DNA of 64,000 nt from Odobenus rosmarus divergens (GCF_000321225.1 NW_004450479.1:1951019-2015018), one strand, 5' to 3'. Positions 1-12,404 are shown, numbered from the stretch's first letter. The notes: a model not told the origin generated them from the sequence alone. Numbers and translations: made by a program.

Positions 1-100
1 TCCCCTAGTTGAACTAGCTTGCACCTCCAACGACACGGGTGGGCGCTCTCTCCCCAGGCCTTTGCTGACCACAGGGCACAGGACGAGGGTGTGCTGTGTG

Positions 101-215
101 TGCTCTGGTTATGTGACCTTGGGCAAATTACTTGACTTCTCTGAACCTTAATTTCTTAATTCATAAGAAAGGACAACACAGAACGGAACCCTGGAGGTTT
201 TATTAGATATCAGAT
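101..215 (+). repeat. MIR (ancient tRNA-derived SINE), fragment
   Basis: The MIR core motif TATGTGACCTTGGGCAAATT is followed by ACTTGACTTCTCTGAACC, then a poorly conserved tail. Divergence is in keeping with an old mammalian-wide insertion. No target-site duplication is visible. Confidence 0.85.
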
Positions 216-1616
216 TAAGAGCTCCTGGGCACCAGAAGCCCATGCCAATATGACAGGTAAAAATAGCCTTTGAATCTGAATTTCCTTGACTACAAGTGAG
301 GTTGATTATCTTCCGTCACGGGTTAAGTGGCTATTTCTCCAGTAAACTAGCCACACGTGCCTTGACTTTCCTACTTAAATGTTTGGCCTTTCCTTACTGA
401 TGTGAAAGAGTTCTTTATAAAGAGCAACCTTTGCCACATCTTTTTCTCTTGTTTTCTTTGTTATGTCAGAGTCTAAAATTTCTGAGGGGGTCACTTACAT
501 TAACTTCTCCCTCATGGTCTTTATACTCGAGACCCCGGAGACCCCTGAAGGGATTCTTCTGGCCACTCCTGCCCCAGCCACCCAGTGTGTGTTCGCGGGG
601 CACGAGGGGACGGCGGGGAGCCCCCTCCCACCATCAATCAGCTGCAGAGACAGACAGACAGCCACACTGCAACAATCCTCTGTGACGGTGGGCAGGGCTG
701 TGAATCATGTGAGCTCCCACTCTACCTGGGGTGCAGCCAGATCCCAGGGGGGAGGTGGTGTGTGGGGTTCCTAGGCAGCAGGCAGAGGGGAGGGGAAAGC
801 TTGGGCTGTTTGAAGATGGGTCCCAGGCTGGGGGTTTCCTGAGAGGAGCAGCAGTGAGCTGTCCAATGTGGTCGCTGGGGGGATGGACTGGCCAGAGGCT
901 GGATGGGGGGCGGAACGGGGTGGACATGACCCTGACTGATGGGGAGGAAGAGACCCAAGAGGGCCGGGGACGTGCCCATGGAACCTGCTGGCTGATAAGA
1001 GAAGGTGAGTCGGGGAGGGAGACTCCAGAAGAGAAGGTCTGGAGTGAGGCCAGAGAAGGACGGGCAGATAGGCCAGTGAGGCCAGGCCAGGCATGCCATC
1101 ACGGGGTGGTGCTCCTGGCGGAGGAGAAGCTGGGTAGAGGGATCGGTGAGGGAGGGAAGGCTCCGGTGGTGTCACCTGCTCCTGCAGGTTGGTAGAAGGA
1201 CCCGGGAAGACAACCCGTGGCAGAGGGTGTGGATCATGTTGGGGTCTGGGAGAGGACGCAGAGCGGAGCTGAGTGGAATGGAATGGGGGTGAGGAAATGG
1301 GGCAGCCAGGGCTCCCGTGAGGGGCAAACACGAACCAGAGGGAGAGGCGGGGAGGGGTCTTGACAGCACCAGGTCCCGAGAAGGACAGGCAGCCCAGGGG
1401 CCGGGAAGTGCAGGGGGAGAAGCGGCTGCTGGCCGTGTGCCCCGGAATACCATCTTCCCTCGCCCAGTACCTGCTCCAGACCCATGTCCACGCCTCTGCC
1501 TCCAGACGGGCACGGGCGCGGGCGTTTGGGGGTGCTGAGTTTCTGATTAGGAACCGGGAGGTAATGGGGGCCCGATCCCTCTCCCACGGACTCGTGGCAT
1601 GCGCCACTGCTGCCTG

Positions 1617-1638
1617 AGGTCAGGAGGTCAGGAGGTCA
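1617..1638 (+). promoter_or_regulatory. Triple AGGTCA direct repeat with 2-bp spacing
   Basis: Three perfect AGGTCA hexamers start at 1617, 1625 and 1633, separated by GG each time. AGGTCA is the consensus nuclear-receptor half-site, and a direct repeat with two-base spacing (DR2) is the arrangement used by some RAR/RXR dimers and by Rev-Erb homodimers. It may equally be a chance 8-bp microsatellite; occupancy cannot be read from sequence. Confidence 0.35.
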
Positions 1639-2104
1639 GGAGGGTGGTTGGCGGGAGGTGCGGGCTTCGGGGCCGCGCAGGCCTGGCTTCCGTCCTGTCA
1701 TTTCCTGACGGTGCAGCTTAGAGCTCGTAACCTCCGGAGACTTCCGTGTCCTCAGCCGGACAGGTGCAGGCGATGACCTATGACTTGGGCTCATTTTCAA
1801 AGCTGAATGAGACGAGGTCCGTGGAAGCACCTGGCGCATGCCGTCCACTGCAAGGGCGCGTCCTGGACGCTGACCTCCTGGCGTGGCCATGCAGCTCAGG
1901 ACACCTCCCCTTTCACAAACCACTCACTGACTGTTTCTGTTCTAAAGGAAACAAAGCTGCCCGAGGTGCTAGTTTCCAGGTGACCCAGGCCAAGCCAGGC
2001 CTGGGACCAGGTTTGTGAGCGCGCTGCAGTCTGTCAGAAATCAAAGGCGGCGGCAGCTAACGCTGGTGGAGCCCAGGAGCTGATTCCCTTTGTCATTTAA
2101 ACTG

Positions 2105-2360
2105 CTAAGCACGGAGACGGCTGTTTTCTAGGGCAAATGCTAGAGCGATGTGCGGCGGAAGGACGGGCAGCCCAGGCCGAGAACCCCGGCCATGCGCAGG
2201 GCCGGTCTGCGTCTTGTGCGTGCGCTGGCTGCCGGCGGGGCGAGGCCCCACAGTGGCGTCTTCCTGGCAAACCCAGCAGCGAGCCAGGAGCCCCGTTCAC
2301 AAGGCCGGCGGCGACGCCACCTGCTGACACGCACTGGACGGCCTTCAGCAAGGCGGGACT
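2105..2360. promoter_or_regulatory. CpG-dense intronic patch
   Basis: By hand count there are about 26 CpG dinucleotides in roughly 260 bases at around 64% G+C, close to the number expected without CpG depletion. Flanking intron is CpG-poor. This meets the loose definition of a small CpG island; there is no TATA box or recognisable gene start to tie it to a promoter. Confidence 0.4.
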
Positions 2361-5189
2361 TTGCATCGTGACAATTCATGTCTCATGGGAAAATAAACAT
2401 TGTCAATAAAGACTCCCAGGGAAAATGTCATGTGCTACGTTGTCTTTCTGATTCCTTCTGTTCATTTATATTAAAAAAAATTGAAGGCTACCACAAACTA
2501 AGATTTATGTTAAAATAAGGACTGGCTTTTGTTTGCACTTTTTATGACCATTACTCCTGTTTGAGACGGGCCGGGATTTGTGGACACTAAAGACAAATGG
2601 TGAACGGAATGTTCCCGTCCGTGGTGGCATGAATGCCCACGTAACACGGAGCTTGTAGCTGTGGATACACTTTGGGCACCTCAAGCACACATGGCTCGGG
2701 CTCCTGGCCGAGGCTTCTTGGTGGGGCCGATTTTTACGAAAACAAGACTCTCAAGCTCCAGCCCTGGCGGACCGTGGGGGACCCTGTGGGCCAGGCGCCC
2801 GGGAACCTGCTGACTAGCTTCCAGAGCTACTGATGTCTATAATACATGTAACAATGACACCCCAGTTGCTTTCCTGCTGTCATCTGAGAATGACCCTGCG
2901 CTTTCAGACCAAAAATTCTATTTGTAAATAAGGGGAGGCAGTGAAAGCAAACAGGGCTTCCTGATGAAGTGGCCAGATGGACTCTCAAGGTCTGGAGGTA
3001 CTAACGCTGTCCTGTGAAACCCCTTCTCTCCCTCCTACAACATGCCGGTCCTTCCCTTCTGGTCTGGGGCTTCTTTGTGCGCCAGCCACCCGAGGGGGCG
3101 CAGACAGCGATGTCATGTCCACTGAGAGACCGTGAGCACCTGCCCTTGCGGTGCTGCGGGGATCGAGAGACTTCCTTCCTATCCCTTCTTCTAAAGGCAA
3201 GAAAAGACCCTGGGGCTGGTCAGGGAAAGTTGTTTCCAAGCTTACATTCACAGGAGGGACTGCAAATCAGCTGGCCTGAGAAGACATTTCATTTGACCCT
3301 GAAGGTCATCAGCTAAAGCCTCTGAGTCTTCAGGCACAGAAAATTCTCCCTGGCTCGTGGGAAAAGTAGCAGGGATTGGAAAAGCCACAAAGTCTGCATT
3401 AAAATTCTCCTTTCCTTAAGCAATTCTTTCTGACTTCCTAAGGCCCTGGAGGATAACTTATGGGTAATGGGGTCCAGGCCTTGGCAAAAATAAACTTCCT
3501 TAAGAGAAAGCAGGGTGAAGTTAACTGAACTAATAAGAAAGAGGCCGACCCCGTGGGCTACAGTACATGAAGCTGGTGCTCATCTGCACTCTGTCCTTCC
3601 CTTCTTGTTAAGTAAAGGTTGCCGCATTGATCCAGGCTGGGCGTGGCCCAGGAGACTGCCCACCAGGATGATGAAGAGCCTGCTGCTTATGGCTGAGAGA
3701 GCACACACACCATGTCTCCCCTCCGTTCTCTCAGAGCGCTGCCCCACACTTTGGCACCAGAAAGTTGGCTCTATTAGGGCCTCTCCTTCCCTGAAGGAGT
3801 GTGGATTGTAAATGGAACATTAAAAAGAAACGTGGATAGCAGGCCACATACAGCAGGCCTGTTTGCCCAACCCAGAAGACCTGATTCCACATGCTTGGCA
3901 TCTTGCCCCCCGCTTTGGAAAGGATGGATGTCACTCGGTCACGCTGTCGAAATCACAGGAAGGTCAGTGGTACCCTCACAGGTGAACATGCTGGTGACCC
4001 AGAAGGCGCTGGAGCCCAGCACGTCCCACCCGCGCCCCGGCCATCCCTGGAAATCTGTTCACCCCCAGCACCGCGAGCACGCACTGAGGGAGGGAGCGCT
4101 GGTGACTCTGCCGCACGTCAGCTATGTTTCGTCCTTATTACTGACTCTCTTTTTATTTGTTTTGCTTCAAAAATGTGCTGGTTTACAGCTCACCCTGTGA
4201 ACTCGGGATCGTCCTAATCTGGAAGCTAACAATCTCTGTGCTCTATTCGTAACATCAGTCATTGTATACAAGGTGCCAAGACAGGTCCGGGGAGATGCTG
4301 CAGCCCATGGCTACTCCGGGCCCCCCGATCGTCTCTGCAGCATGTCGACCACATTTCCAGCACCCGTCCTCCCTGGCCCCCTCTGCCGTCTCAGGGTCCC
4401 GGCACACAGGCCTGAACCAGGTGAAACCTCCGGTTCTGGGGCCTGCAAATGGTACTCAAGGCCTGCTGAGCAGCGGACCCTGAGGCAGTCGACCACGCCT
4501 TTCGCACAAATACACCTTCACCGACACAAAAGTTCTGTGAAAACTTTCTCATCTTCCCACCTGTGAGGAACTCTGGTATTCTGCCATTCTCCCCCATCTG
4601 AACCGTTAGCTAAATAAATTAGTGGAACGAGACCCACAACGCAGCTTCCAACCCACTAGGGGGGCACAGTCCTCGTGTGAGCTCTGAGACGGGCCACGTG
4701 AGGGGCTGGCACATGCCCTCCACGGAAGGGAAGGCAGGGCTTTGGGTCCGGGCTGCCTGCCACCCAGTCAATGACCCGCAGTCCACGGGCGCCTGGCGAG
4801 GAGGCACAAGGGCCATCTGCCATGGGCTCACAGTTCCTGCCCTTTCCTCCCGGGCGGATTGGCAGCTCATGTCCTTCCAAATAGAAGGGTCTGATGCCAC
4901 TGAGCACATTCGCTGCAGCGTTCCGTGGGTCGCCCGGAAAGGGCCGCTGACTACAACCCAAATTAGTGTTTAAATGAGAGTGGGGAAGGGAACTCTGACA
5001 TCCCCAGGAAAGCCCTTCTGGAATAAGTCTGTGGTGGGACTCAGTGACCTCTAAGGGATCTGACTGATGTCCCCGAGAGCCACCTGGCTAAGGACACAGC
5101 CACGCGTCGCACACCCGCGCACACATCCCTGGCTCCAGTTCCTTCCCTGCAACGCACTCAGCCAATCCGGCAGATCTGAAGAAACTCAC

Positions 5190-5291
5190 CTGCAGAACAA
5201 TGGGAAGTTGCTCGGGTGGGTTTCTGTTCTCCACGCCCATTGTGAGCCACACCTGGAATGCGGTCAGCTGCTCAGCAAAGAAGGGGCTGTG
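5190..5291 (-). CDS. RPTOR: RPTOR internal exon, residues ~405-438 (last exon of the gene in this window)
   Basis: The 102-nt exon encodes 34 whole codons, from [20 protein letters not shown] to [14 protein letters not shown], an early solenoid helix pair of Raptor. Both borders fall between codons, so exclusion would delete 34 residues in frame. The minus-strand acceptor is CCTGTCCCACAG with near-ideal branch-point candidates (CCCTAAC and ACTAAT) about 20-30 bases upstream. The donor is CAG|GTGAGT, the strongest of the set. The following exon should begin near VLLSQVHRLRAL; I looked for its complement between 1 and 5189 and did not find it, so it lies left of the window. Confidence 0.97.
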
Positions 5292-8214
5292 CTGTGGGAC
5301 AGGCAGGGGGCATTAGTTAGGGACCCCCGTTCCTTATCAGCTCTGCCCTGATGCATCCGCCCACCCCATCAACACAGCCCCTGCGCCTGCCCAAGTCCGC
5401 AACGGTCCAGGCAAGGGAGGTCAGGGCAGGACTGCAGCAGGGAAGCTGGCGAGGGTGACAAAGGCAGAGCAGGGGGCGTGTGTGAGCAGACCACACAGGG
5501 GCAGGAAGACATGGTTGAGATCCCAGATAACTCTTGGCCAGAGCCCCAGGAAGGGGGTCCCTGGGCTGAGGTGCAAAAGGAGCTGAGAGAGGAGTGTTTG
5601 GGGGAGAACGTGGGGAATTCCACCCTGGGTGTGTTGAGTTCGAGATGCCTACTGGACACCCTGTGGGCACGGGGCTGAGCCCACAGGGCAGGAGAGAGAT
5701 CTGCACGGGAGGCGCAAATTCAGAGAGAAGTGAGGAGGACAGGGGCCCGGGCTGAGCCCAGACACCCAGGGCGGTAAATGCGGAAGGAACACGGGGTGGC
5801 GGGCAGGCGGGACAGAGCCTGGTTCTGCCTGGTTCTGCAGTGACTGGCTGAGCAGTGTGGAGGTGCAGCCTCGGGCACAGTGGAGTGCACCGAGAATGGA
5901 AGGGAAGATAATCTGGAGAGTCCAGTGTAGACAGTTCTGTGAAGGGACCTGGCTGCAAAGGGGAAGGACAGAAATGGAGTGGGCTGGAGGGGACAGGGGC
6001 CACCTGGTCAGGAACTCTGCTTTCACGGTGAGAGGGTGAGGCGCGTCTGTATGTGGGTGAAGCAGTACAGGCGGGCAGGGCGGCTGCAGCACCGTGAGCT
6101 GGGGAGGGCTCTCCGCGGGCGGGAGACGGGGAGGCAGACGGGCCTGGATGCAGGGATGTGGGCACATGTGGCAGGGCTTGCAGGGGTCTCTCCATCACTT
6201 CTATTTCTCAGTGAGACAGGAAGGGAGGACGCAGTCGAGCAGAGTGGCATGGGAAGGAACTGTGTGTGGTGACCTCAGAGGGGACACAGGGGTTCTGAGT
6301 CCTGCCTGTGTGTGGGCACAGGCAGAGGGAACAGTCACCACGTCACCCAGAGTTGCGATTTACTCGGGCCCTGGGATCAGTGGAGGGAGGGGCCAGCAGG
6401 TGGCAGGGCTGCTGGACCACGCACTGGAGTCAGAGTCAGAGTGATGGGGGTGCGGGGACAAGCTGGACAGCCAGCAGTGGGGGCGTGGAGGTGGTCTGTC
6501 CTTACTGGCCCAGCGGAGGGGACACCTTTACCCACAGTGACAGGGACCAGGTAAAGCACAGGAGTGACTCAGGCCGCGGGTAGGTCCAGGAACCGAGAAG
6601 CCAGGCAGCAGCAGAATGGCTGGGTTTTTCACTGTGACACAATCATTTTCACCTAACACACAGTTCTGCTGTCCCCGAGCCCCAAACAAGAATTCCAAGT
6701 TATAAATCTCTGCCTCCCATTCCTGTCCTCCCTGTCCCACAGGGGAAGGTGAGGCTGTGTTCCAGAGGTGTGTCTGTGAGTAAGGAAGGGGAGCGGGCAG
6801 GTGGGAATGTGGCTGTGGCCCGGGGTTCTCATACGTGTGGACCTGTGTGGACACGTGTGCATACACGACTCTAAACCGTGGGCAGACCCAGGCCTGCTCA
6901 CTCCACGCCATCCACGGAGGAGCCTGGTGGTCAGAGCCATAGTGCTCCCTTAGAAAAGTCTGTCACATGAGAAGCCAGCGGAGAACATGCACCACCCAGG
7001 AATCCATGTTCCTGCAAAGTCAGCTTGCATCATGTGAACCAAATCTGGAGGGCAACCTGTGAATTGGGATGGAGCCCCCAAACCGGCTTTCCTGTTTTTA
7101 AGTGTGAATTATTCATCAATTGATTAAAAACAGCAGCCCCGTTGAGTTCTCCCTCCCCACAGGGAGGGAGGAGGGGAGCTCAGGTAATTCACATCATTCC
7201 AGCTCTTTTCCCTTCCTTCCAAGTTAGTTTTTGAATTATGGATGTTCCCATGTAGCTCACTGCTGAAAAAACCGTTCCGCGCAGAGAGAAGGACAAGCAT
7301 TCCTCATCTCTTCACCCAAAACTGTCCAAAGGGAAAGTGCCTGCCATCGGAACACTCAGTGAGGTTTGGTGTGCTCCTCAGTGTGGGGAAGCCCCACAAC
7401 ACAGGTGGGGCTCAGCGTTCTAAAGGACACTCCACGGAACACCTTGAGAGCTGCCCCACGTGCGTCTGACGATGACTCAGAGCTGGGGTCTCGGCCAGAC
7501 CTCCAAGATTACCTCCATCGCGTCAGAGCGGCTGTGCAGATTGTGGGGAGACCGGAGACCAGGAGGGGCGTCTGGAGGACAGCTCACGCAGGCCTGGGCG
7601 GAGGCTATGAGTCATGGGGCCACGTGTCCAGGGCCTCCCAGGACAATTCTGAGGCCAGGTGGGCCACTCCGCGGTCAGCCCACGGGTCAGATGGCCCGGG
7701 GGCTTGAAAACAGGCGCAAGGGGAAAAGACAGAAAGCGGGGGGCCAGATGGGCACCAAGAGCCACACTTGACCACTGGGGAACCCAGAAAGCCTTTTGCT
7801 GTCATTGTTGTGAGAGAGGAAAGGGTTAATCTCAACACCCTTCCTCCTCATCCCCCTTGGCGTCCCCGGTCCAGACACACCGACACTGTGGCTGGGGCCG
7901 TCCTGACCGTGCAGTGACCTACTTGCTCCTCATGATGACCTCACCACTTAGAAGAGGAGATAAAACCGCAGTGGCCAGGAGCATTTGGATTCCAGCCCCC
8001 TGTCAGAGCTCAGCCTGCAGAGGGCTCTCTTTAAGCCCCTCAAGAAAGTCCATTATCCATGCTTCCCACCATGTGCAAATGCTCCTCCCCTCCCCTATGT
8101 CAGCAAATGCCGATTCTCATCGGGTTCCTTTCCGTTGTTGACCAAAATTTGTCTTCCCAACTACTGACCTTGGAAGAGTGACATACATGCTGGGCTTTGT
8201 TTTGGGGTATCTGA

Positions 8215-9972
8215 CAATGAGGTTTTAAGATGAAGCCAGTAATTTATAGGAAAATTATTAGAACAAAGTAGTGAATTTAGTAAAGCTGCTGCACAAAATC
8301 ACCTATAAGCCCTATGTATACAAAGAAAAACAGTAAATGGCATTTAGGAATATACCATTTATAGTCATGTTGATGTCTGGGAAGACTCAACATTGTAGAG
8401 ACGCCCCCAAGTCCATCTATGGATCCGTGTAATCTCTTATCAAAATTGCTTTCATAATCAAGCGTGCTCAGTACCCGTGCTAGGACAAAGTGACCAACGG
8501 GGCAGAGCAGAGAACCCAGAAGCGGCCCCACAAAGATGGTCGCCTGATTCGCTGTAAACAGCACTGGGTGAACTGAACATCCATGTGGGGAAAAGCGTAT
8601 TGTGAGCCCTACTTCACACCATCCATATAATTAATCCCAGACGGACTGCAGTTATAAGGGTAAAAGTAAAACAATTGAGCTTTCAGAAGAAAAAGAGGAG
8701 AACACCTTCTCAGGGGTGTGCATCTCAAAGTAAACATTTCTTAAGCAGGATACCAAAAGTCTTAAGCATGAGAAAAAAATTGGCAAATTGGATTATGTTA
8801 AAACAAGAAACTTCTGTTCAAGAAAAAAAAATACTGAAAAAGTGAAAATAAAGTCCAGAGCAAAAGAGAGAGAGAGAAAAAAAAGATATTCACAATGAGT
8901 GACAAAGGATTTGTATTCAGAAGATATAAAAGATCACTACAAATCCACAGGAAACACATAACATAAAAGAAAAATCAAAAGACTTAATCAGGCAGTTTAC
9001 AAAAGAGGATATTCAAATGGCCAATGAAAATACAAAACAGTGCTCAACACTATTGACCATCAGGGAGATACAAGATAAAATTTCAGTGAAATACCTCTCA
9101 CACTGAACCAGAATAGCCAAATAAGGGGGAAAAAAGGGTAGAAAATATCAAGTATTTACGAGGATATAGGGCAACTGAAAGACTCATAAGGTGTGGGTAG
9201 GAGTGTAAATTGATTTGGTCACTTTGGAAAACTGCCTGGCAGCATCTACTAAAACTGACCATATGAATGCTGGCGACCAGAAATTTCACTCCCAATGTGT
9301 ATCCCTGACATAAATGCACCAAAGGCAAGTAAGAAAGTAGCAGCACCCAGGGTGGGCTGGGACCAGGTTGCAGTAAGGGAAGCATTCACCTTAGGAACAA
9401 AATTTAAGGGTGCACCAAAAAGCTCAGTAATTGAGATTAAAAAATACTTTAATGCGATATTTAAAAAAATGCGAAAATCCGTAATGAACAAAATATCAAA
9501 ATTTCAAGTAAAGACAACCTCAGAATTACTGATTTCTCTTTGCCTCAGGCTCCAATGACTCGGCCTGGCACTGGCCAGCACTATTTGTGGGGATTGCAAC
9601 TTGGAAAATCAAAATACCTACTGGTCAGAGGATGGGTACATGACCCTTGGAGAACCCTATGCTGTGATAAGAGCTCCAACCACGGGAGCAGATGTCATGT
9701 TGAATGAAAGCAGTCAGACGCAAAGGCTACATCCTGTAGGATTCTATTTATCCAAGTGCACAAAACCGGGCAAGAAAGTAGTTACCCTAGGGGAAAGCAG
9801 GTGGAAGGTAGCAGGAAGGGCCTTCTGGGAGCTTCTAACATGTAGCCGCTTGATTTGGGTGCTGGTTACTTGAGTGTGTTCATCTTACAAAAACTCCTCA
9901 AGCCACACGTTTATGGTGTGCAATTTTCTCTATGTACATTCTGCTCCCGAAAAAGTGAAAACAAAATAAAAA
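8215..9972 (+). mobile_element. L1 (LINE-1) 3' portion with internal deletions and a foreign insert
   Basis: The first part (8215-8560) resembles the middle of L1 ORF2, with CTCTTATCAAAATTGC preceded by the usual lead-in. From 8570 to 9330 it follows the C-terminal ORF2 order (GGCAAATTGGATTATGTTAA, then the CAAATGGCCAATGA and ACTTTGGAAAACTGCCTGGC motifs). 9601-9972 is L1 3'-end sequence with a short A-rich tail. Many stops and frameshifts; dead copy of an old L1M-type family. An unrelated-looking segment interrupts it at about 9335-9595. Confidence 0.85.
9335..9595 (+). repeat. Unassigned segment inserted in the L1
   Basis: About 260 bases that do not continue the L1 on either side. They begin near CAGCACCCAGGGTGGGCTGG, pass through an AT-rich centre and end near GGCCTGGCACTGGCCAGCAC. 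The L1 resumes after it with typical ORF2/3'-UTR sequence. I cannot place it in a named family. It could be a separate old repeat, or filler between two L1 pieces. Confidence 0.4.
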
Positions 9973-10499
9973 AGCTAGCATGTGGTCTACATCAGTTTCC
10001 CCTCCCTGTCACAATTTGGCGGAAATGATTCCCACATGCAGAATACTGATTCCAGCAGATTAGAAATGAAGCACTGAGATCCTTGGAAACATACCTGGCA
10101 CTGGAGCGGAAGGATAATAATACAGAGACTGTGTTATTTTACAACCGAGTATATAGTTCTGATCCTCTAAAGGTACAAAGTAAAACATTGCACCGTACAA
10201 AAACCTGGAAGCATGTTAGGTTTTCCAAACACATGCTTATGGCGACAGGCCCTGGCCTCCTTTGGTGAGCTGAGGCACTGGGGAGGGCTACCCCACTGCG
10301 GTGGAGGGGAGGCCAGGGCTGTCCCCACGGAGTCCTGTGACTGTGCTCGAGCCCGGTCCCTGCCTCAGAGCTTAGGTCCAACGGGAAGGGGACCCTTGGC
10401 TGACTCCAAGCACACTGGTGAGAGCCTAGTGAAGGCTCTGCCAGCTTCCTCTCCAGGGTTGAAAATGCAAGGCAGTTTGCAACGTAACTTGTGAGTGTG

Positions 10500-10672
10500 T
10501 TAAAAAAAAAAAAAAGGGCAGCTGGAGAGAGGGATGGATATGCTCCAGCAAGTGCGGCAAATGTTGATGGCAGGAGTAAGTGGCGGGCATACAGGTGCTC
10601 ACTGTACAATCCTCTCAACAGTGCTGCAGGTTTGGAAGTTTTCATAATAAAATGTGAAAAATGTCAAGTAAT
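10500..10672 (+). mobile_element. L1M 3'-end fragment
   Basis: After a run of 14 A, the sequence carries the L1M tail pattern ACTGTACAATCCTCTCAACA followed by GTTTGGAAGTTTTCATAATA and an A-rich end. Short, old and non-functional. Confidence 0.6.
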
Positions 10673-10756
10673 AAAGAAGAAGGGAATAGGAGATGAGAGA
10701 GGGAGGCCTCTTAGCTCATCACCCCCACCAGGGACACCAAGATCATCTGAGGAGTT

Positions 10757-10855
10757 ACACGCACACACACACACCACACATGTGCACACACGCACACACA
10801 TGTGCACAGACGTCCCACACAGATACACACATGCACACACATACGTGTACCCCCC
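10757..10855. repeat. CA-rich degenerate microsatellite
   Basis: Interrupted (CA)n with CACACATGTGCACACACG blocks and an imperfect longer period. A short homopolymer C run follows. Possibly polymorphic, though the interruptions suggest an old array. Confidence 0.85.
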
Positions 10856-11699
10856 CACCCCATGCCTGACCTGAGCACTCAGCTTGTATGAACTCCTTTC
10901 GTTCTCCTATGCCCCTTTAATTGCAAAGCACCCTGATTCCCCTGTAAAATGAGGAAACTGAGGCACTGGGGAGCGAGCCTGCCCCCTGTAGTCTTGGGTG
11001 GGGTCAGAGATGAAGATGTGGGTAGAGAAAGCCAGTGGCTCTGACCCTCCAGCCCCACCCTCCATGGCCTAGAGGCACTCACTTTGCTCTGCTGCCCCGG
11101 CCCTCCCAGACCTGGAAGCCTCCTTGACCCTTGGGGTCAGAGGGTGCATGTGCGCAGACGTGAGTGACCCTCATCCTTCCTCAGGGCTCTTGAGGGAGGG
11201 GCTGGGGCTGGTGCACATGCACTCAGACTCGATACATGAATCCTGAATGAAAACACGGAGGCTGGGAAGCAGATGGAGCAAGGGTGACTCTTGGTGAGGG
11301 GCTGTGCGACCCCTGGTGAGTCAGTCCCCTGGGAGGCCTGGGGACCAGATGTTCCCTCAGTGCTGAGCTTTACACCCTCAGGTTCTAGTCAGGAGTTTTG
11401 GGAAACCCATAATCCATTCCAGTTAAAAGGCAGAGCCTGGAACATGGGGTCAGGGAGCGCACATTAAGAAAAGCAGATTGACAAGAACATCATTTTAAGA
11501 GAGGACATTTCTTGACACCTCACCATTTCAAAATCTTGAACCCCTAGTTGATGTAATCTTTCAAAATTCCGCTAACAGCACCTTTTCCCAGGTGGGCGAA
11601 GGAAATCTGACAACCCAGCGCCCTGGGGGCTCTGCAGACCAGGGGCCCAGAGACAGAGGCCCCCTGGTGGACCACGCAGATGCCCTTCTTGGGACTCAC

Positions 11700-11775
11700 C
11701 CGAAATGCGGTGCCTTCCTCAATGATGGTTGGCAGCTGAGAGAGGCAAATGTCGACGGCAAGGTCCCAGGCTTGC
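11700..11775 (-). CDS. RPTOR: RPTOR internal exon, residues ~379-404
   Basis: This 76-nt exon provides the last base of Trp379 and 25 codons, QAWDLAVDICLSQLP then TIIEEGTAFR, ending in a complete Arg404 codon (CGG). The residues match Raptor and form amphipathic helix typical of the first solenoid repeats. The minus-strand acceptor is a pyrimidine tract (CTGTTCTCTCCACAG) and the donor is CGG|GTGAGT. It enters with one leftover base and leaves on a codon boundary, so skipping it alone would disrupt the frame. An 11-kb intron precedes it in transcript order and a 6.4-kb intron follows. Confidence 0.97.
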
Positions 11776-12404
11776 CTGTGGAGAGAACAGAGGCCTTACT
11801 GACCGCTTCTCCGGTAGGGGCCCTGGTTGCGTCTGGGCGAAGCCATGGCCGCGGGTCCTAAGGAGAAGCAGGAAGACATCTGGAAGCCCGCTAGAGCCAT
11901 TTTGTTTATTTAACATTGGTTCTCTTCAAATTTACACGAGAAGAGCTTGGGAAAAATAAAGGGACTCGCCTCACTTTCACTGTAGCTTCAGCCCCATACT
12001 TGATGGCAATAGGCTGCCCACGCCCATGGAGCAGCCGTGGCACCACGGTGGCTGGACGGTGGCAGTGGCACACACAAATAAATACCCCACGCTGCTTCAT
12101 CAGGAATGGCCAGTGTGGCGCCAGAAAAAGGCGGGTCTGTCTGTGGACCCCCCGTCCTGAGCGGCCCCCCGCCCAGAGTCAGGACTGGCCCTGCACCACC
12201 ACCCTGCCCAGCACAGGGCCTGGACCTGTGCCCACATGAGCCACTCGGGAACGAGGTCGGCAGTGCTTCTTTGAGGGGAAAGCAAGTCTCTCCCATGTGT
12301 GACCCTGGCCACCTCTCCACCGGTTTCTCAAGGCATCGGGACCTGGCTCAAAACACGTACAACATGGCGAGAGCACCCGCCAGCCTGGCTCCGGGGTCCG
12401 GCGC

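Larger units (their letters stand above)
1..5189 (-). other. RPTOR: RPTOR intron, 3' part outside window
   Basis: Non-coding sequence downstream of the residue 405-438 exon. It holds one MIR near the left edge, a triple AGGTCA array at 1617-1638 and a CpG-dense patch at 2105-2360, each listed separately. The remainder (about 220-1600, 1640-2100 and 2360-5189) is mixed-composition sequence in which I recognise no gene, RNA or young repeat. Overlapping open frames on both strands at 700-1600 are proline/arginine-rich products of GC-rich DNA and match nothing I know. Confidence 0.85.
5292..11699 (-). other. RPTOR: RPTOR intron between the residue 379-404 and 405-438 exons
   Basis: A 6.4-kb intron. 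From about 5300 to 6600 the sequence is G-rich and purine-biased on the plus strand (long agg/ggg runs) and creates long proline-rich open frames on the minus strand that match no family; it may be an old decayed repeat. 6600-8200 shows nothing I can name. 8215-9972 is L1, 10500-10672 another L1 3' end, and 10757-10855 a CA-rich repeat. 10860-11699 has no recognised feature. Confidence 0.85.

Noticed and set aside
771..1607. 278-codon open frame on the minus strand
   Set aside because: Low-complexity Pro/Ser/Arg composition, overlapping frames on both strands, no recognised family.
1..5189. Next RPTOR exon downstream (starting near residue 439)
   Set aside because: I looked for the complement of its expected start and found nothing, so it is placed outside the window.
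5317..6198. 293-codon proline-rich open frame on the minus strand, overlapped by others
   Set aside because: Product of GC-rich, purine-biased DNA in a RPTOR intron; no domain, no consistent splice structure, several competing frames.
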